In this document: in pieces, positions 45,217 through 53,940 of the stretch | Position numbering within the stretch: position 1 is the first letter of the stretch | Layout: every line of letters begins with the position of its first letter | DNA from: CAIMZW01 sp037133095 | GTDB lineage: Bacteria; Actinomycetota; Actinomycetes; Nanopelagicales; Nanopelagicaceae | NCBI GenBank assembly: GCA_037133095.1 | Contig: JBAXOT010000001.1 | Span: forward strand, 76,302 to 140,301 | DNA length: 64,000 nt | Direction: 5' to 3' | Made by a program: the position numbers and the translations under genes | Notes under the pieces: model-generated | Seen by the model: only the letters and a program-made list of their open reading frames with translations | Databases searched by the model: none | Told to the model about the DNA's origin: nothing

Positions 45217-46521
45217 TTAGTGCGGGGCGCCAATAACTCGAAATTCAAGATCTGCAAACTGGGCTGGATCGAGTGAGCGTCGGCCATCAACTATTGCTCG
45301 CGCTCCGGGAAAATCTGCTTGCGTGAGTTCTTTATATTCTTTGTGATCGGCTTGCAGAATAACGCCATCTACGCTCTGTCCAACGAGGTACTCATCGAAA
45401 CCGAGCCCGGCAATTTCCGCCGAGGTGTACATCGGATCATGAACCACGACGTTGGCACCAGCAGCCTTTAAGGCAGCAACTGTGGGGAAAACGCCAGAGA
45501 AAGCAGACTCCTTGACGCCACCTCGATAGGAGATGCCCAACACCGCAATTTTTTTACCCGCCAAACTACCGAGCGCGGCTTGCAGGAGACCGACGGCATG
45601 GGATGGCATGGCGGCATTTGCCTCACGAGCAGCTCGGACCACGGTGGCCAATGGGTCGTTCCACAGGTAAAAGCGAGGGTAGATAGGAATGCAATGGCCG
45701 CCCACGGCAATCCCAGGTTGGTGAATGTGGCTGTAAGGCTGTGAGTTGGAGGCTGCGATAACTTTAGCGATATCGATATTTGCGCCTTCAGCAAAGATCG
45801 CAAATTGATTCGCCAGGGCAATGTTTACATCGCGATAAGTGGTCTCAGCCAACTTGGCCATCTCGCTGGCCTCACAGGTGAGTAAGTCCCAAACGCCATT
45901 TGGCTGTGTCAGATCGGGGCGATCATCAAAATCTAAAACCGCTTGGTAAAACTCAATTCCCGCGGCGGTACTCTCGACGTTTATTCCACCAACAAGCTTG
46001 GGATATTTTCGCAGATCGGCAAAAACTCGGCCGGTCAAGACTCTTTCGGGGGAGAAGATGAGGTGAAAATCGGCACCAGCTTGTAATCCTGAACCTGCTT
46101 CTAGGGCAGGCGCAAAGCGATTCCTTGTCGTACCAACGGGCAAAGTCGTTTCGTAAGAAACGAGTGTTCCAGGTTTTAGTCCAGCAGCGATTTTCGCGGT
46201 TGCGTCATCCATCCAACCAAAGTCTGGTACACCATCGTTATCAACGAATAGTGGAACTACTACGACTACGGCATCTGCTTGGGCGACAGCCGAAGTGGTG
46301 TCGGTTGTCGCCGTTAAGAATCCTTGAGAAACAACGTCAGCAAGATATGTGGCGAGAAAGGCCTCGCCCGGGAATGGCTCTTTCCCCGCATTGACTAGGT
46401 CGACCGTATTTTGGTTGACATCGCAACCGATGACGTAATGGCCCTTCTTGGCAAATTGAACAGCCAGGGGTAGTCCGATTTTTCCGAGTGCGACTACGGC
46501 GATTTTCATTGGTGAATTCAT
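45217..46521 (-). CDS. UDP-N-acetylhexosamine 6-dehydrogenase (WbpA/WecC family)
   Basis: 434 residues. NAD domain VVALGKIGLPLAVQFAKKGH, central-domain segments YETTLPVGTTRN and FSPERVLTGRVF, and the catalytic cysteine in AVGGHCIPIYPRF. C-terminal domain: VLGISYRGGVKESAFS. This group oxidises C6 of UDP-GlcNAc or UDP-ManNAc to the uronic acid. Its neighbours are WbpB-, WbpE- and WbpD-like, which points to UDP-GlcNAc (WbpA) as the substrate. It is the last gene of the operon, and its ATG overlaps the previous stop (ATGA). Confidence 0.88.
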   Translation of the reverse strand: MNSPMKIAVVALGKIGLPLAVQFAKKGHYVIGCDVNQNTVDLVNAGKEPFPGEAFLATYLADVVSQGFLTATTDTTSAVAQADAVVVVVPLFVDNDGVPDFGWMDDATAKIAAGLKPGTLVSYETTLPVGTTRNRFAPALEAGSGLQAGADFHLIFSPERVLTGRVFADLRKYPKLVGGINVESTAAGIEFYQAVLDFDDRPDLTQPNGVWDLLTCEASEMAKLAETTYRDVNIALANQFAIFAEGANIDIAKVIAASNSQPYSHIHQPGIAVGGHCIPIYPRFYLWNDPLATVVRAAREANAAMPSHAVGLLQAALGSLAGKKIAVLGISYRGGVKESAFSGVFPTVAALKAAGANVVVHDPMYTSAEIAGLGFDEYLVGQSVDGVILQADHKEYKELTQADFPGARAIVDGRRSLDPAQFADLEFRVIGAPH

Positions 46522-47519
46522 AACGTGATTGTTTCCTTAGTTTGTGCGCTCTTTAACATCGCTTCGGCCACGGCAACTGTGGCTAGGCCTTGCTCCATAG
46601 TCACAATGCGTTCGGATGCGCCAGGCAAACCTAACACCGCATCTCGAAACGCTTCATGCTCTACGCGAAGTGGTTCCGGCTTGGCAAATGCGTAGCGAAC
46701 AACGTCACCTTCACTCACCCCACGGAATGCAGCCACTGAATCCCATTCGGTCTCCACTGAAGCATTCGCGTAATAAGTGAGGTCAGCGGTCAAAGTATCT
46801 GCCACTAAGGTTCCACGCTCGCCGGTAACAATGGTGAGGCGTTCTTTAAATGGGGTCAACCAGTTAACAAGGTGGTTGGTGATAATTCCATTTTCTAACT
46901 GGCCAATTGCGGCGACCATGTCCTCATGAACTCGACCTGACTTATGCACGGTTCGGGCCGAGACCGAGGCAAAGGGGGAGCGCGCCACCCAAGCCGTGAG
47001 ATCGATGTCATGAGTGGCGAGATCTTTCACGACCCCAACATCGGCAATTCGGGCTGGGAACGGACCTTGGCGCCTGGTAATAATTTGATACACATCTCCG
47101 AGATCGCCATTGTCTAGTTTGCTGCGCAATTTCTGCAGCGCCGGGTTAAATCGCTCGATATGTCCAACCGCGCCCACCAGACCACGGCTGGCAAATGCGG
47201 CGGTGATTCTTTGAGCAGCGGGCGTATCCACAGCCAAAGGTTTTTCGACCATCGCATGGATGCCGGCTTCGGCTAAGGCAATGCCAAGTTCCTCGTGAAA
47301 AGCAGTAGGCGCCGCAACCATTGCATAGTCAACGCCGTGTGCGATCAACTCTTGCACGGTGGCAAAGACTGGACGATCCCCTGCTACACCATGGGCATCT
47401 CCCATTGGATCGGAGACTGCGACAAGTTCAACGCCATCTAGCGACCCAAGAATGCGAGCATGGTGCCTGCCCATCATTCCGAGTCCAACGAGGCCGGCTC
47501 GCAACTTCTTTGTCGTCAC
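46518..47519 (-). CDS. Gfo/Idh/MocA sugar dehydrogenase (WbpB/WlbA-like)
   Basis: 333 residues, GTG start. The nucleotide-binding N-terminus is LVGLGMMGRHHARIL, the family signature HAMVEKPLAVDT, and the catalytic-domain segments GHIERFNPALQKL and DLATHDIDLT are visible. WbpB/WlbA oxidise C3 of UDP-GlcNAcA to the 3-keto sugar. Context (dehydrogenase, aminotransferase, acetyltransferase) gives the specific role; the fold alone would not. It lies 2 bp after the aminotransferase. Confidence 0.84.
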   Translation of the reverse strand: MTTKKLRAGLVGLGMMGRHHARILGSLDGVELVAVSDPMGDAHGVAGDRPVFATVQELIAHGVDYAMVAAPTAFHEELGIALAEAGIHAMVEKPLAVDTPAAQRITAAFASRGLVGAVGHIERFNPALQKLRSKLDNGDLGDVYQIITRRQGPFPARIADVGVVKDLATHDIDLTAWVARSPFASVSARTVHKSGRVHEDMVAAIGQLENGIITNHLVNWLTPFKERLTIVTGERGTLVADTLTADLTYYANASVETEWDSVAAFRGVSEGDVVRYAFAKPEPLRVEHEAFRDAVLGLPGASERIVTMEQGLATVAVAEAMLKSAQTKETITL

Positions 47520-47521
47520 GA

Positions 47522-48604
47522 TTAGAGCGCTGCCGCAACTTCATTGACAGCACTGACAATGGTTTCAAGATCCGATTGTGAAAGCGAAGGATGAATCGGC
47601 AGCGACAAACACTCTTTGATCACCAATTCAGTTTCAGGAAGATTTAATTCCAAATTAAATGATGGCAAGCGATGGATCGGAGTTGGGTAGTAGACACCCG
47701 AACCCACACCCTTTTCGGTCAATCCCGCCATGAAAGCGTCGCGTTTTGTCGCCGAGCCACCTGGAATTCGGATGGTGTACTGATGGTAAGAGTGGGTGGT
47801 GTTCGGCGCTACGTAAGGGGTAACGACACCTTTGAGATTGGCATCAAGATAGGCGGCATTCTCTTGTCGTTGCTTGGTCCAGCCTGGAAGTTTCTTCAAC
47901 TGAACTCGGCCGATTGCGGCGTGGATATCAGTCATTCTGGTATTGAACCCGATGATTTCATTTTGATAGCGAATCTCTTGACCTTGATTTCGGAGCAGTC
48001 GCAATACGCGGGCTACTTCTGCGGAGTCAGTGACGACCATTCCACCTTCGCCTGCCGTCATATTCTTCGTTGGATAGAATGAGAACGATGCGACAACACC
48101 GAATTCGCCAGAGTTTCGGCCATTCATAGAAGCTAAGTGCCCTTGAGCAGCATCTTCAATTATTTTGACGCCATATTTGCTGGAAATTTCTTCATAACGA
48201 TCCATCGCGGCGATATGGCCATAGAGGTGAACCGGCATGATGGCTTTGGTTTTGGAAGTGATGAGAGATTCCACATGATCGGGATCCATATTGAAAGTCT
48301 TTGGGTCGATATCGGCAAAAATTGGGGTGGCTCCGGCTAGGGCGACGGAGTTTGCCGTGGCTGCGAAAGAGAAGGAGGGGACAATGACCTCGTCGCCACG
48401 TTCAATTCCGGCTGCAATGAAGCCAAGGTGAAGTGCCGAGGTACCCGAGTTCATGGCAACGCAATGTCGACCCCCGACTAAGGCTGAAAATTCCTCTTCA
48501 AAGGCCTTTACCTCTGGGCCTTGAGCCAACATGCCCGAGCGGAGAACGCGGTCAACGGCCTCACGTTCTTCATCGCCAATAATTGGTTTCGCGGCAGGAA
48601 TCAT
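47522..48604 (-). CDS. DegT/DnrJ/EryC1 sugar aminotransferase (WbpE/WlbC-like)
   Basis: 360 residues, PLP fold-type I. IPAAKPIIGDEEREAVDRVL, NSGTSALHLGFIAAGIERGD and IEDAAQGHLA are clear, with the PLP lysine in FSFYPTKNMTAGEGGMVV. WbpE/WlbC transfer an amino group to C3 of the 3-keto-uronic acid nucleotide. It overlaps the acetyltransferase gene (ATGA), the enzyme that would use its product. Confidence 0.87.
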   Translation of the reverse strand: MIPAAKPIIGDEEREAVDRVLRSGMLAQGPEVKAFEEEFSALVGGRHCVAMNSGTSALHLGFIAAGIERGDEVIVPSFSFAATANSVALAGATPIFADIDPKTFNMDPDHVESLITSKTKAIMPVHLYGHIAAMDRYEEISSKYGVKIIEDAAQGHLASMNGRNSGEFGVVASFSFYPTKNMTAGEGGMVVTDSAEVARVLRLLRNQGQEIRYQNEIIGFNTRMTDIHAAIGRVQLKKLPGWTKQRQENAAYLDANLKGVVTPYVAPNTTHSYHQYTIRIPGGSATKRDAFMAGLTEKGVGSGVYYPTPIHRLPSFNLELNLPETELVIKECLSLPIHPSLSQSDLETIVSAVNEVAAAL

Positions 48605-49215
48605 GAGTGATCACTCTCTTCGACTAGTTTTTCTTGATTATTAACTGTGGTTTCTCGATATACGTCACCCGTGACGGGGCAACGGAATAATCCGTTGTCA
48701 ATATTTTCCAGTGGTACACCGGCTCGGCCAACCCACCGAATCCGCTTTGCTGGCACCCCGGCAACTAAGGCAAATTCGGGAACGTCCTTAGTAACCACCG
48801 CACCGGCTGCAACGAGCGCCCAGGCACCAATAGTTACTGGGGCAATACAAACCGCGCGAGCGCCGATGCTGGCGCCATCTCCGATAGTTACGCCAACGGC
48901 ATGCCAATCCGAACCAGATTTCAAGGAGCCGTCTGGGTTGACTGAACGTGGGTACTCATCATTAGTGAGCACTGCAGCGGGTCCAATGAAGACGCCATTG
49001 CCAAGAACTGCTGGCTCGTAGACGAGAGCATAATTTTGTACTTTGCAGTTGTCGCCAAGAATCGCGCCCGAGCCGATGTATGCCCCGCGGCCGATAATGC
49101 AGTTCAGACCTAGGCGTGCCTGATCTCGAACTTGGGCCAGGTGCCAGATGCTGGAACCGTCACCAATAGTGGCGGTGGCATCAACATCAGCGGAATCGGC
49201 GACTCGAATGGACAC
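48601..49215 (-). CDS. Hexapeptide N-acetyltransferase (WbpD/WlbB-like)
   Basis: 204 residues, left-handed beta helix. Hexapeptide repeats run from about 13 to 150 (IGRGAYIGSGAILGDNCKV; VTIGDGASIGARAVCIAPVT), with the NDEYPR loop and AGAVVTKDVPEFALVAGVPA typical of WbpD/WlbB. These acetylate the 3-amino group to give UDP-2,3-diacetamido-2,3-dideoxy-glucuronic acid. An extra C-terminal ~30 residues include FRCPVTGDVYRE, also seen in relatives. GTG start, 10 bp after the glycosyltransferase. Confidence 0.86.
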   Translation of the reverse strand: MSIRVADSADVDATATIGDGSSIWHLAQVRDQARLGLNCIIGRGAYIGSGAILGDNCKVQNYALVYEPAVLGNGVFIGPAAVLTNDEYPRSVNPDGSLKSGSDWHAVGVTIGDGASIGARAVCIAPVTIGAWALVAAGAVVTKDVPEFALVAGVPAKRIRWVGRAGVPLENIDNGLFRCPVTGDVYRETTVNNQEKLVEESDHS

Positions 49216-49224
49216 CCCGTAAGC

Positions 49225-50310
49225 CTACCTTGTGCCAGCGGTGAGGCTCTTTATGGCCGCCGCAAAAGCGCGATATTCGGGACCGCTATCGAAATGATCG
49301 GCGGCCCACGTCGCCGCATTCTGGCGCAGCTGCTTGAGGGGTTCGGGATCTGTTGCCCAACTGTTGAGTTGCTGGCTGATTTCCTTGGTATCCGCACTGA
49401 CAAAGCCAGAGCGGCTCTCATTGATGATTACTTCGCATCGAGGAAGAGGCGTAGAGACCACGGCTAAACCAATGGTCATGTATTCGTAGAGTTTGCTGGG
49501 CATCGCGGCCACGAATGCTGGCGTTGATTGCAACAATGACAATCCTACCCAAGCGCCTTGGGCAATATTCCAGGATTCAGTTGGGGCAAGGCGACCATAA
49601 AAATGAACTCGCGCCGCGTTCGGACTGTGCGAGAGCCATTGATCGACAAATTTTTGATCCTCTGGCGCGACCGAGCCGACGATGTCGAAGGTCCAGGCTG
49701 GGCAGTGATTGGCAATTTCCAACATAGTGCGTAAACCACGGGAGGATCGAACATCTCCGATATAAATGGCTCGAGGCGCTGCGTCCATTTCTCCACTCGG
49801 TTTAAGAAAGGAAAGATCCGGCAAGTTGCGAACGACCAACCTGCGGTTCGCCCGAAAAGGTGGAACCTGGACATCGGCTACGGTTGTCAGTTCGGCTCGG
49901 GCAGCATATTTGGTGGCAAACCGTGCGACAACAATCGCGATTTTGCCCTTGATTCCTCGCGCCCATTTTCGATCCTTCAGTAACTGCTCATAGTCTTCGT
50001 AAACATCCGTAACGAGCGAACGCTTTCGTAATCTCGTGACAAGAAAAGCCATCGGGATTAAATCCGGCGCCAAAGTGATCACAACATGGCCGCGGGCGCG
50101 AAAAGGAAGAAGAAAATCTCGAACGAGTCGATCTCTCATCCCTCGGACGCCAGGTGCGCTGCGAAATTCAACCCCGTCGGGTGCGTCAGACTCTTGTCCG
50201 AGCGCAATCACTTCAACCGAAAGCCCTGATGCGACGAGAGCATTTGTCAGCCGATGCAGTCTGGCATCAGCGACATTATGAGCCGAAGTGATCACCGAAA
50301 CTTCAATCAC
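49225..50310 (-). CDS. Glycosyltransferase (GT4-like)
   Basis: 361 residues, GT-B fold with GTG start directly after the ABC ATPase stop. VSVITSAHNVADARLHRLTN at the N-terminus, AIYIGDVRSSRGLRTMLEIA for the donor domain, and MPSKLYEYMTIGLAVVSTPL as the acidic nucleotide-binding motif. Likely transfers one residue of the exported glycan. Donor unknown; the diacetamido-uronic acid made by the next four genes is an attractive candidate. Confidence 0.82.
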   Translation of the reverse strand: MIEVSVITSAHNVADARLHRLTNALVASGLSVEVIALGQESDAPDGVEFRSAPGVRGMRDRLVRDFLLPFRARGHVVITLAPDLIPMAFLVTRLRKRSLVTDVYEDYEQLLKDRKWARGIKGKIAIVVARFATKYAARAELTTVADVQVPPFRANRRLVVRNLPDLSFLKPSGEMDAAPRAIYIGDVRSSRGLRTMLEIANHCPAWTFDIVGSVAPEDQKFVDQWLSHSPNAARVHFYGRLAPTESWNIAQGAWVGLSLLQSTPAFVAAMPSKLYEYMTIGLAVVSTPLPRCEVIINESRSGFVSADTKEISQQLNSWATDPEPLKQLRQNAATWAADHFDSGPEYRAFAAAIKSLTAGTR

Positions 50311-51111
50311 TTACATATCCTCAAAACTGGAGGGAAGCGCTCCGACATCTAAGAATTTTAAATAGTGATTTACTAAATCCTGTGGTTTGCCATGTTCGAC
50401 CATCACACCTTTGTGCATCCAAATTGCGGTGTCGCATAAATCGATAACGGTCTGAAGTGCATGTGAAACAATCACAATTGTTCGTGCCTCTTCACAGAGT
50501 TCGCGCATTCGATTAAACGATTTCTCTTTGAAAGAGGCATCGCCAGCAGACAACGCTTCATCCAAGAGCAAGATATCTGGTTGCATATTTACTGCGACAC
50601 TGAACGCGACTCGACCATACATTCCCGAGGAATAGGTGCGAACTGGCATATCAATAAAACCTTCAGGCAGAGCGGCAAAGGCGGCAATTTCGTCGGTCTT
50701 TGACTCTATTTCAGCTCTGGTCATTCCGGATGCCAAGCCACCTAAAATAATATTGTCTCTGCCGGAGAGTGCGGGATTGAAGCCAACTCCCAGCGCTAAA
50801 AGCGTTGAAATTTTGCCATTGACCGTGATGCGACCTTCGGTAGGCGGCAAGATTCCCGCTATCGAACGCATCAGCGTTGATTTCCCAGCGCCATTTGCTC
50901 CGAGGATTCCGAGCACGGATCCATGAGGAATTTCCAGGCTCAGATCAGTAACCGCTTTGACGGTTCGGGTACGGACCTTTTCGCCCTTGCTGGCGCGCAT
51001 AATGTAGTTCTTAAGGGTTCGCTTGGTGTCGACATTGACCTCATAGCGAATCGATAGATTCTCAATTCGAACCGCCAGTTCCTCTGGCATTGGCTTAAAT
51101 TCGGATGGCAA
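50311..51111 (-). CDS. wzt: Polysaccharide ABC exporter ATPase (Wzt/TagH-like)
   Basis: About 266 residues. Walker A ILGANGAGKSTLMRSIAG, signature TYSSGMYGRVAFSVA, Walker B PDILLLDEALSAGD and the switch His in VSHALQTV. SALGVGFNPALSGRDNI-type Q-loop region is that of O-antigen/teichoic acid exporters. It lacks the C-terminal glycan-binding domain of some Wzt proteins. Start uncertain: a TTG at 51111 has AGGGAG seven bases upstream, an ATG at 51090 follows the permease stop, and a GTG at 51144 would overlap the permease by 50 bp. Confidence 0.88.
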   Translation of the reverse strand: MPSEFKPMPEELAVRIENLSIRYEVNVDTKRTLKNYIMRASKGEKVRTRTVKAVTDLSLEIPHGSVLGILGANGAGKSTLMRSIAGILPPTEGRITVNGKISTLLALGVGFNPALSGRDNIILGGLASGMTRAEIESKTDEIAAFAALPEGFIDMPVRTYSSGMYGRVAFSVAVNMQPDILLLDEALSAGDASFKEKSFNRMRELCEEARTIVIVSHALQTVIDLCDTAIWMHKGVMVEHGKPQDLVNHYLKFLDVGALPSSFEDM

Positions 51112-51976
51112 AGTCGCGCTCCCTAGAGATAAAGAAGTAGCCACCTATGAGCATGGCAAGGAATGACCACGCGACACAGCCAATTAATTCGAGGTGAGTG
51201 GGAGATTTCCCCGTTATCCATACTTCGGAAGTGGCAGCAAGGGTCGGTCCCAAAGGATTTATGTAGAGAATGATTTGATGCCAGCCGTGCAAAATATCTG
51301 GGCGCCATAAAACAGGTGAGGCGTATAGCCAGATTCTGGTGATGTAGGTCAGCAATTTTGTCGTGTCGCGGAAGTAGACGTTGAGCGTGGCAAAAATAAG
51401 TGCCAGACCAAACCCGGTAATGCCAACGCAGATAATGATGAATGGCGCCCATAGATAAGTAAGGCGAAGTCCAGGAATATGAGTTTTAGGAAAGAAGAGC
51501 TCTCCGATAATAACGACGAGGATATAGACCGGAATCGTGGGGACAAACTGCCAAAAAGCGCTGATGCTGCTGGACAGTGGGAGCAGTGCGCGAGGAAAAG
51601 CTTGATTCAGAATTAGGCGGCCACCTGCTGTAATGGACAGGGCGCCACCGCCAATACAGTTCTGGGCAAAGTAGAAGGTAAAAAGTTCGATCAAGATGTG
51701 GGCCAATGTGCTCAGCCCTGAGGTTTTACTGGCGCTGCCGCGAATGACAGTCACCAAGAGGAAATAGACCATGGCCAGCAGGAGTGGATTGAGGATCAGC
51801 CAGACCTTGCCTAATTTTGAATCCAAATATTCGGCTTTGTCGCCAAATCGCGAAAGTTCGATTGCAAAGGCGCGGCGGTTCCAAAACTCTTTCAGGTACG
51901 GACCCATTGGCGGCAACGAGGCTTTGTGGGGTTCAAAGACCTGAATCTTGGGCGCGAAATCTTCTGGGGTCGACAT
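51095..51976 (-). CDS. wzm: Polysaccharide ABC exporter permease (Wzm/TagG-like)
   Basis: 293 residues, six predicted membrane helices. DSKLGKVWLILNPLLLAMVY is the entry typical of ABC-2 polysaccharide permeases, and YFRDTTKLLTYITRIWLYASPVL the conserved middle loop. It is the first gene of the minus-strand operon and overlaps the ATPase gene. With the ATPase it would export a lipid-linked glycan across the cytoplasmic membrane. Confidence 0.88.
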   Translation of the reverse strand: MSTPEDFAPKIQVFEPHKASLPPMGPYLKEFWNRRAFAIELSRFGDKAEYLDSKLGKVWLILNPLLLAMVYFLLVTVIRGSASKTSGLSTLAHILIELFTFYFAQNCIGGGALSITAGGRLILNQAFPRALLPLSSSISAFWQFVPTIPVYILVVIIGELFFPKTHIPGLRLTYLWAPFIIICVGITGFGLALIFATLNVYFRDTTKLLTYITRIWLYASPVLWRPDILHGWHQIILYINPLGPTLAATSEVWITGKSPTHLELIGCVAWSFLAMLIGGYFFISRERDFAIRI

Positions 51977-52171
51977 GGTGCGCTAAGTCTGCCATCTGTC
52001 GGGCACTTTCCGCGCACATCCGCCTCACCCACAGGTTCTCGGTCATGCACAGTACCGAGATTTTCGAACTCGTCGCGGGTCAGGATTGAAGAGACTGCGC
52101 CTGTATCGCCGTAATTCACCCGGACCGACTGGGTGCCGGCTCATCTCAACGAGAAAGGCAAAAAGTTAAGT

Positions 52172-52489
52172 ATGAATAAATTAGCAAAAGTATCGATCGC
52201 GGTCGGAATCTGCGCCACTTTGGTTGTTCCAGCGCTCGCAGCCCAAGCATCAGGCACTACCCCCATCGCGCCGGCCCCAGTGGTTGCCCCAGTGGTTGCA
52301 CCAGTCATGCCAACAACGGTGGCGCCAGCCGCAGCACCGAAGAAGACGGTTCGCGCAAAGCGAGCTCCTGCCGTCAAGAAAGCTGCCTCATCAAGAGCCA
52401 AAGGAACTACGGCTCGGGCAAAGAAAAGTACCCGAGCTGTAAAGAGTGGAATCAAAAAGCGTGTTCGCCGGGTTAAGGCAGCGTTGTAG
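52172..52489 (+). CDS. Secreted Ala/Pro-rich, highly basic protein
   Basis: 105 residues from an ATG with GAGAAAGG upstream. A clear signal peptide (MNKLAKVSIAVGICATLVVP, cleavage after AQA) is followed by a Pro/Val/Ala spacer with repeated APVVAP units and a C-terminal half made almost only of Lys, Arg, Ala and Ser/Thr (KKTVRAKRAPAVKKAASSRA). The tail looks like the basic tail of histone-like HupB, but it is exported. Possible roles: binding of teichoic or uronic-acid glycans, DNA or phage outside the cell. The 195 bp between it and the divergent wzm hold no other credible gene, only a short CACCC/GGGTG hairpin (52117-52135). Confidence 0.75.
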   Translation: MNKLAKVSIAVGICATLVVPALAAQASGTTPIAPAPVVAPVVAPVMPTTVAPAAAPKKTVRAKRAPAVKKAASSRAKGTTARAKKSTRAVKSGIKKRVRRVKAAL

Positions 52490-52508
52490 TTTTTTCCACT
52501 CACCAGCC

Positions 52509-52550
52509 CTAGAGATATGGCGATGCCTGCCTGGTTTGCCATATCTCTAG
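52509..52550 (+). repeat. 13-bp perfect inverted repeat
   Basis: CTAGAGATATGGC (52509-52521) and its exact reverse complement (52538-52550) are separated by 16 bp. There is no T-run after it, so it is not a standard intrinsic terminator. A second short palindrome, TGAGC/GCTCA, lies at 52562-52577. Both are between the secreted basic protein and hpf and may be 3'-end structure, an mRNA stabiliser or an operator. Confidence 0.7.
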
Positions 52551-52689
52551 TGGATATCTTGTGAGCACTAGCGCTCAATCCTTAAGTACGTGATGGAAGA
52601 GATGGGCCAAAGGAGGGAAAATTCCCACTTGTTTTGAGTACTCTCAAGGAGTAACTTCGCAAGTGCCGATGAACGAGAGAGGCTATTTC

Positions 52690-53034
52690 ATGGATATCGT
52701 TATTCACGTCCGAAATGCTCAACTAGCCGAAGACTTCCGCAGAATCGCAACCGAGAAGTTAAACTCGCTCAATCGATTTAGTGTCGTTGTAGAAGGCATC
52801 AAAGTCGAAGTTCTTCACGAACAAAATCCGCATTTTGGAAAATCATCGCATCAAGTGACGCTCTCGACGCAAGGTAGTGGTCCTTTCATGAGGGCCGAAG
52901 GACAAGCGTTTAATGATGTTGCAGCTTTTGACGAGGCGGTAAAAAGTTTTGAACTACAACTCCGCAAGATGCATGAACGGACGAAAGAATATGTTCACGA
53001 TTCTTTGCGCCGTAAAGAAGTAGTGGGCGAGTAG
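52690..53034 (+). CDS. hpf: Ribosome hibernation promoting factor, short form
   Basis: About 114 residues from an ATG with GAGAGAGG seven bases upstream (an in-frame GTG at 52663 would add nine residues). MDIVIHVRNAQLAEDFRRIA, the S30AE beta strands and QASGPFMRAEGQ-like STQGSGPFMRAEGQ match HPF/RaiA, ending with the helix FELQLRKMHERTKEY. It lacks the C-terminal dimerization domain of the long HPF that Actinobacteria normally encode next to secA. Role: binds the 30S subunit and silences ribosomes in stationary phase. Confidence 0.85.
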   Translation: MDIVIHVRNAQLAEDFRRIATEKLNSLNRFSVVVEGIKVEVLHEQNPHFGKSSHQVTLSTQGSGPFMRAEGQAFNDVAAFDEAVKSFELQLRKMHERTKEYVHDSLRRKEVVGE

Positions 53035-53047
53035 TTTTTCTCCCAAC

Positions 53048-53809
53048 TCACTGCATTGAAATTTTAGCCAGCGCGGCCAAGACATCCGTCGCCACTACTG
53101 GATGGGCTTTTTTGCTCGCTAGTTTTCCGGCCAAACCATGAGCCTTGACGGCTTTCACGGCGATCTTTGCCGCCGCGTCAAAAGTGGTTGGTTGCCAGGA
53201 GGCCATCATGGATGCCATGAGCCCAGAGAGGATGTCACCAGTTCCAGCAGTGGCCAATTCTCGACCGCCGGTTCGATCCACCTCTACAAAACCCGCGGGT
53301 GTCGCAATAACCGTTCCCGGTCCCTTCAGCACAACAATCACATTGAGCGCGCTCGCCATCGCAAGTGCATCACTTTTGCGGTCGTTAATGGGAAACCCTA
53401 ACTTTTTTGCCTCCCCTTCATGGGGAGTGATGATGGTCAGACCCGAAGATGCGGTGTTGGCAAATGTCATTGCCGATCCATCGAGAACCAAAATTTTTCC
53501 CTGTGGGAGTTTGGTAATTTTGGGAGTGCCCGAGCCAATAACCCAAGCATCTGCCGCAATGATTTCGCCGTCTGCCACGGGGACCACATCTGGATAGGAA
53601 TGGAGTACCAGGTGAGTTGGGAAGGTGTACTGCGAAATGTATTTGATATAGCCAGCGCCGCCTCGTCGCGCACCACCGACGCAAAGAACTGCCGCACCTG
53701 GATAGGTTTCGGAACCAGCTATGACGGCTACCGTGCCGCGACTGTATTTATGTGCATCAGCGGGCACTTCGGGGAGAAAGTTCATTTGGCCTGCAAATTC
53801 GTTGGGCAC
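53048..53809 (-). CDS. nnrD: ADP/ATP-dependent NAD(P)H-hydrate dehydratase (NnrD domain only)
   Basis: 253 residues, ribokinase-like. YSRGTVAVIAGSETYPGAAVL, ITPHEGEAKKLG and the catalytic TAGTGDILSGLMASM loop with Asp are present. It repairs hydrated NAD(P)H. The N-terminal NnrE epimerase domain usually fused to it in bacteria is absent. The GTG at 53809 is supported by TAGTAT six bases upstream; an internal ATG at 53785 is less likely. Confidence 0.88.
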   Translation of the reverse strand: MPNEFAGQMNFLPEVPADAHKYSRGTVAVIAGSETYPGAAVLCVGGARRGGAGYIKYISQYTFPTHLVLHSYPDVVPVADGEIIAADAWVIGSGTPKITKLPQGKILVLDGSAMTFANTASSGLTIITPHEGEAKKLGFPINDRKSDALAMASALNVIVVLKGPGTVIATPAGFVEVDRTGGRELATAGTGDILSGLMASMMASWQPTTFDAAAKIAVKAVKAHGLAGKLASKKAHPVVATDVLAALAKISMQ

Positions 53810-53821
53810 CAGAACATACTA
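53810..53821 (-). promoter_or_regulatory. -10 element of a leaderless promoter (nnrD)
   Basis: On the minus strand TAGTAT lies exactly six bases (GTTCTG) before the GTG at 53809. It decides the start of nnrD. Confidence 0.5.
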
Positions 53822-53940
53822 GGAGTTCGAGCGAGAAAGTACTACGTAGTGCCACCACTCTTAAGCGGTAAAAACCTCTGCTTTTAAACCTTTTTTGGAA
53901 TTACTTCGACTAATGTCGCACCAACAAGTTAGGAGATTAT

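Noticed and set aside
49132..49467. Plus-strand ORF antisense to the glycosyltransferase at 49225-50310
   Set aside because: A frame shadow: no start signals, no protein pattern, and both overlapping minus-strand genes are well supported.
51977..52171. A minus-strand reading frame (start at 52119) spanning the gap between wzm and the polybasic protein
   Set aside because: It overlaps wzm coding DNA in another frame, has no ribosome-binding site and no recognisable protein pattern. The gap is better explained as the divergent promoter region.
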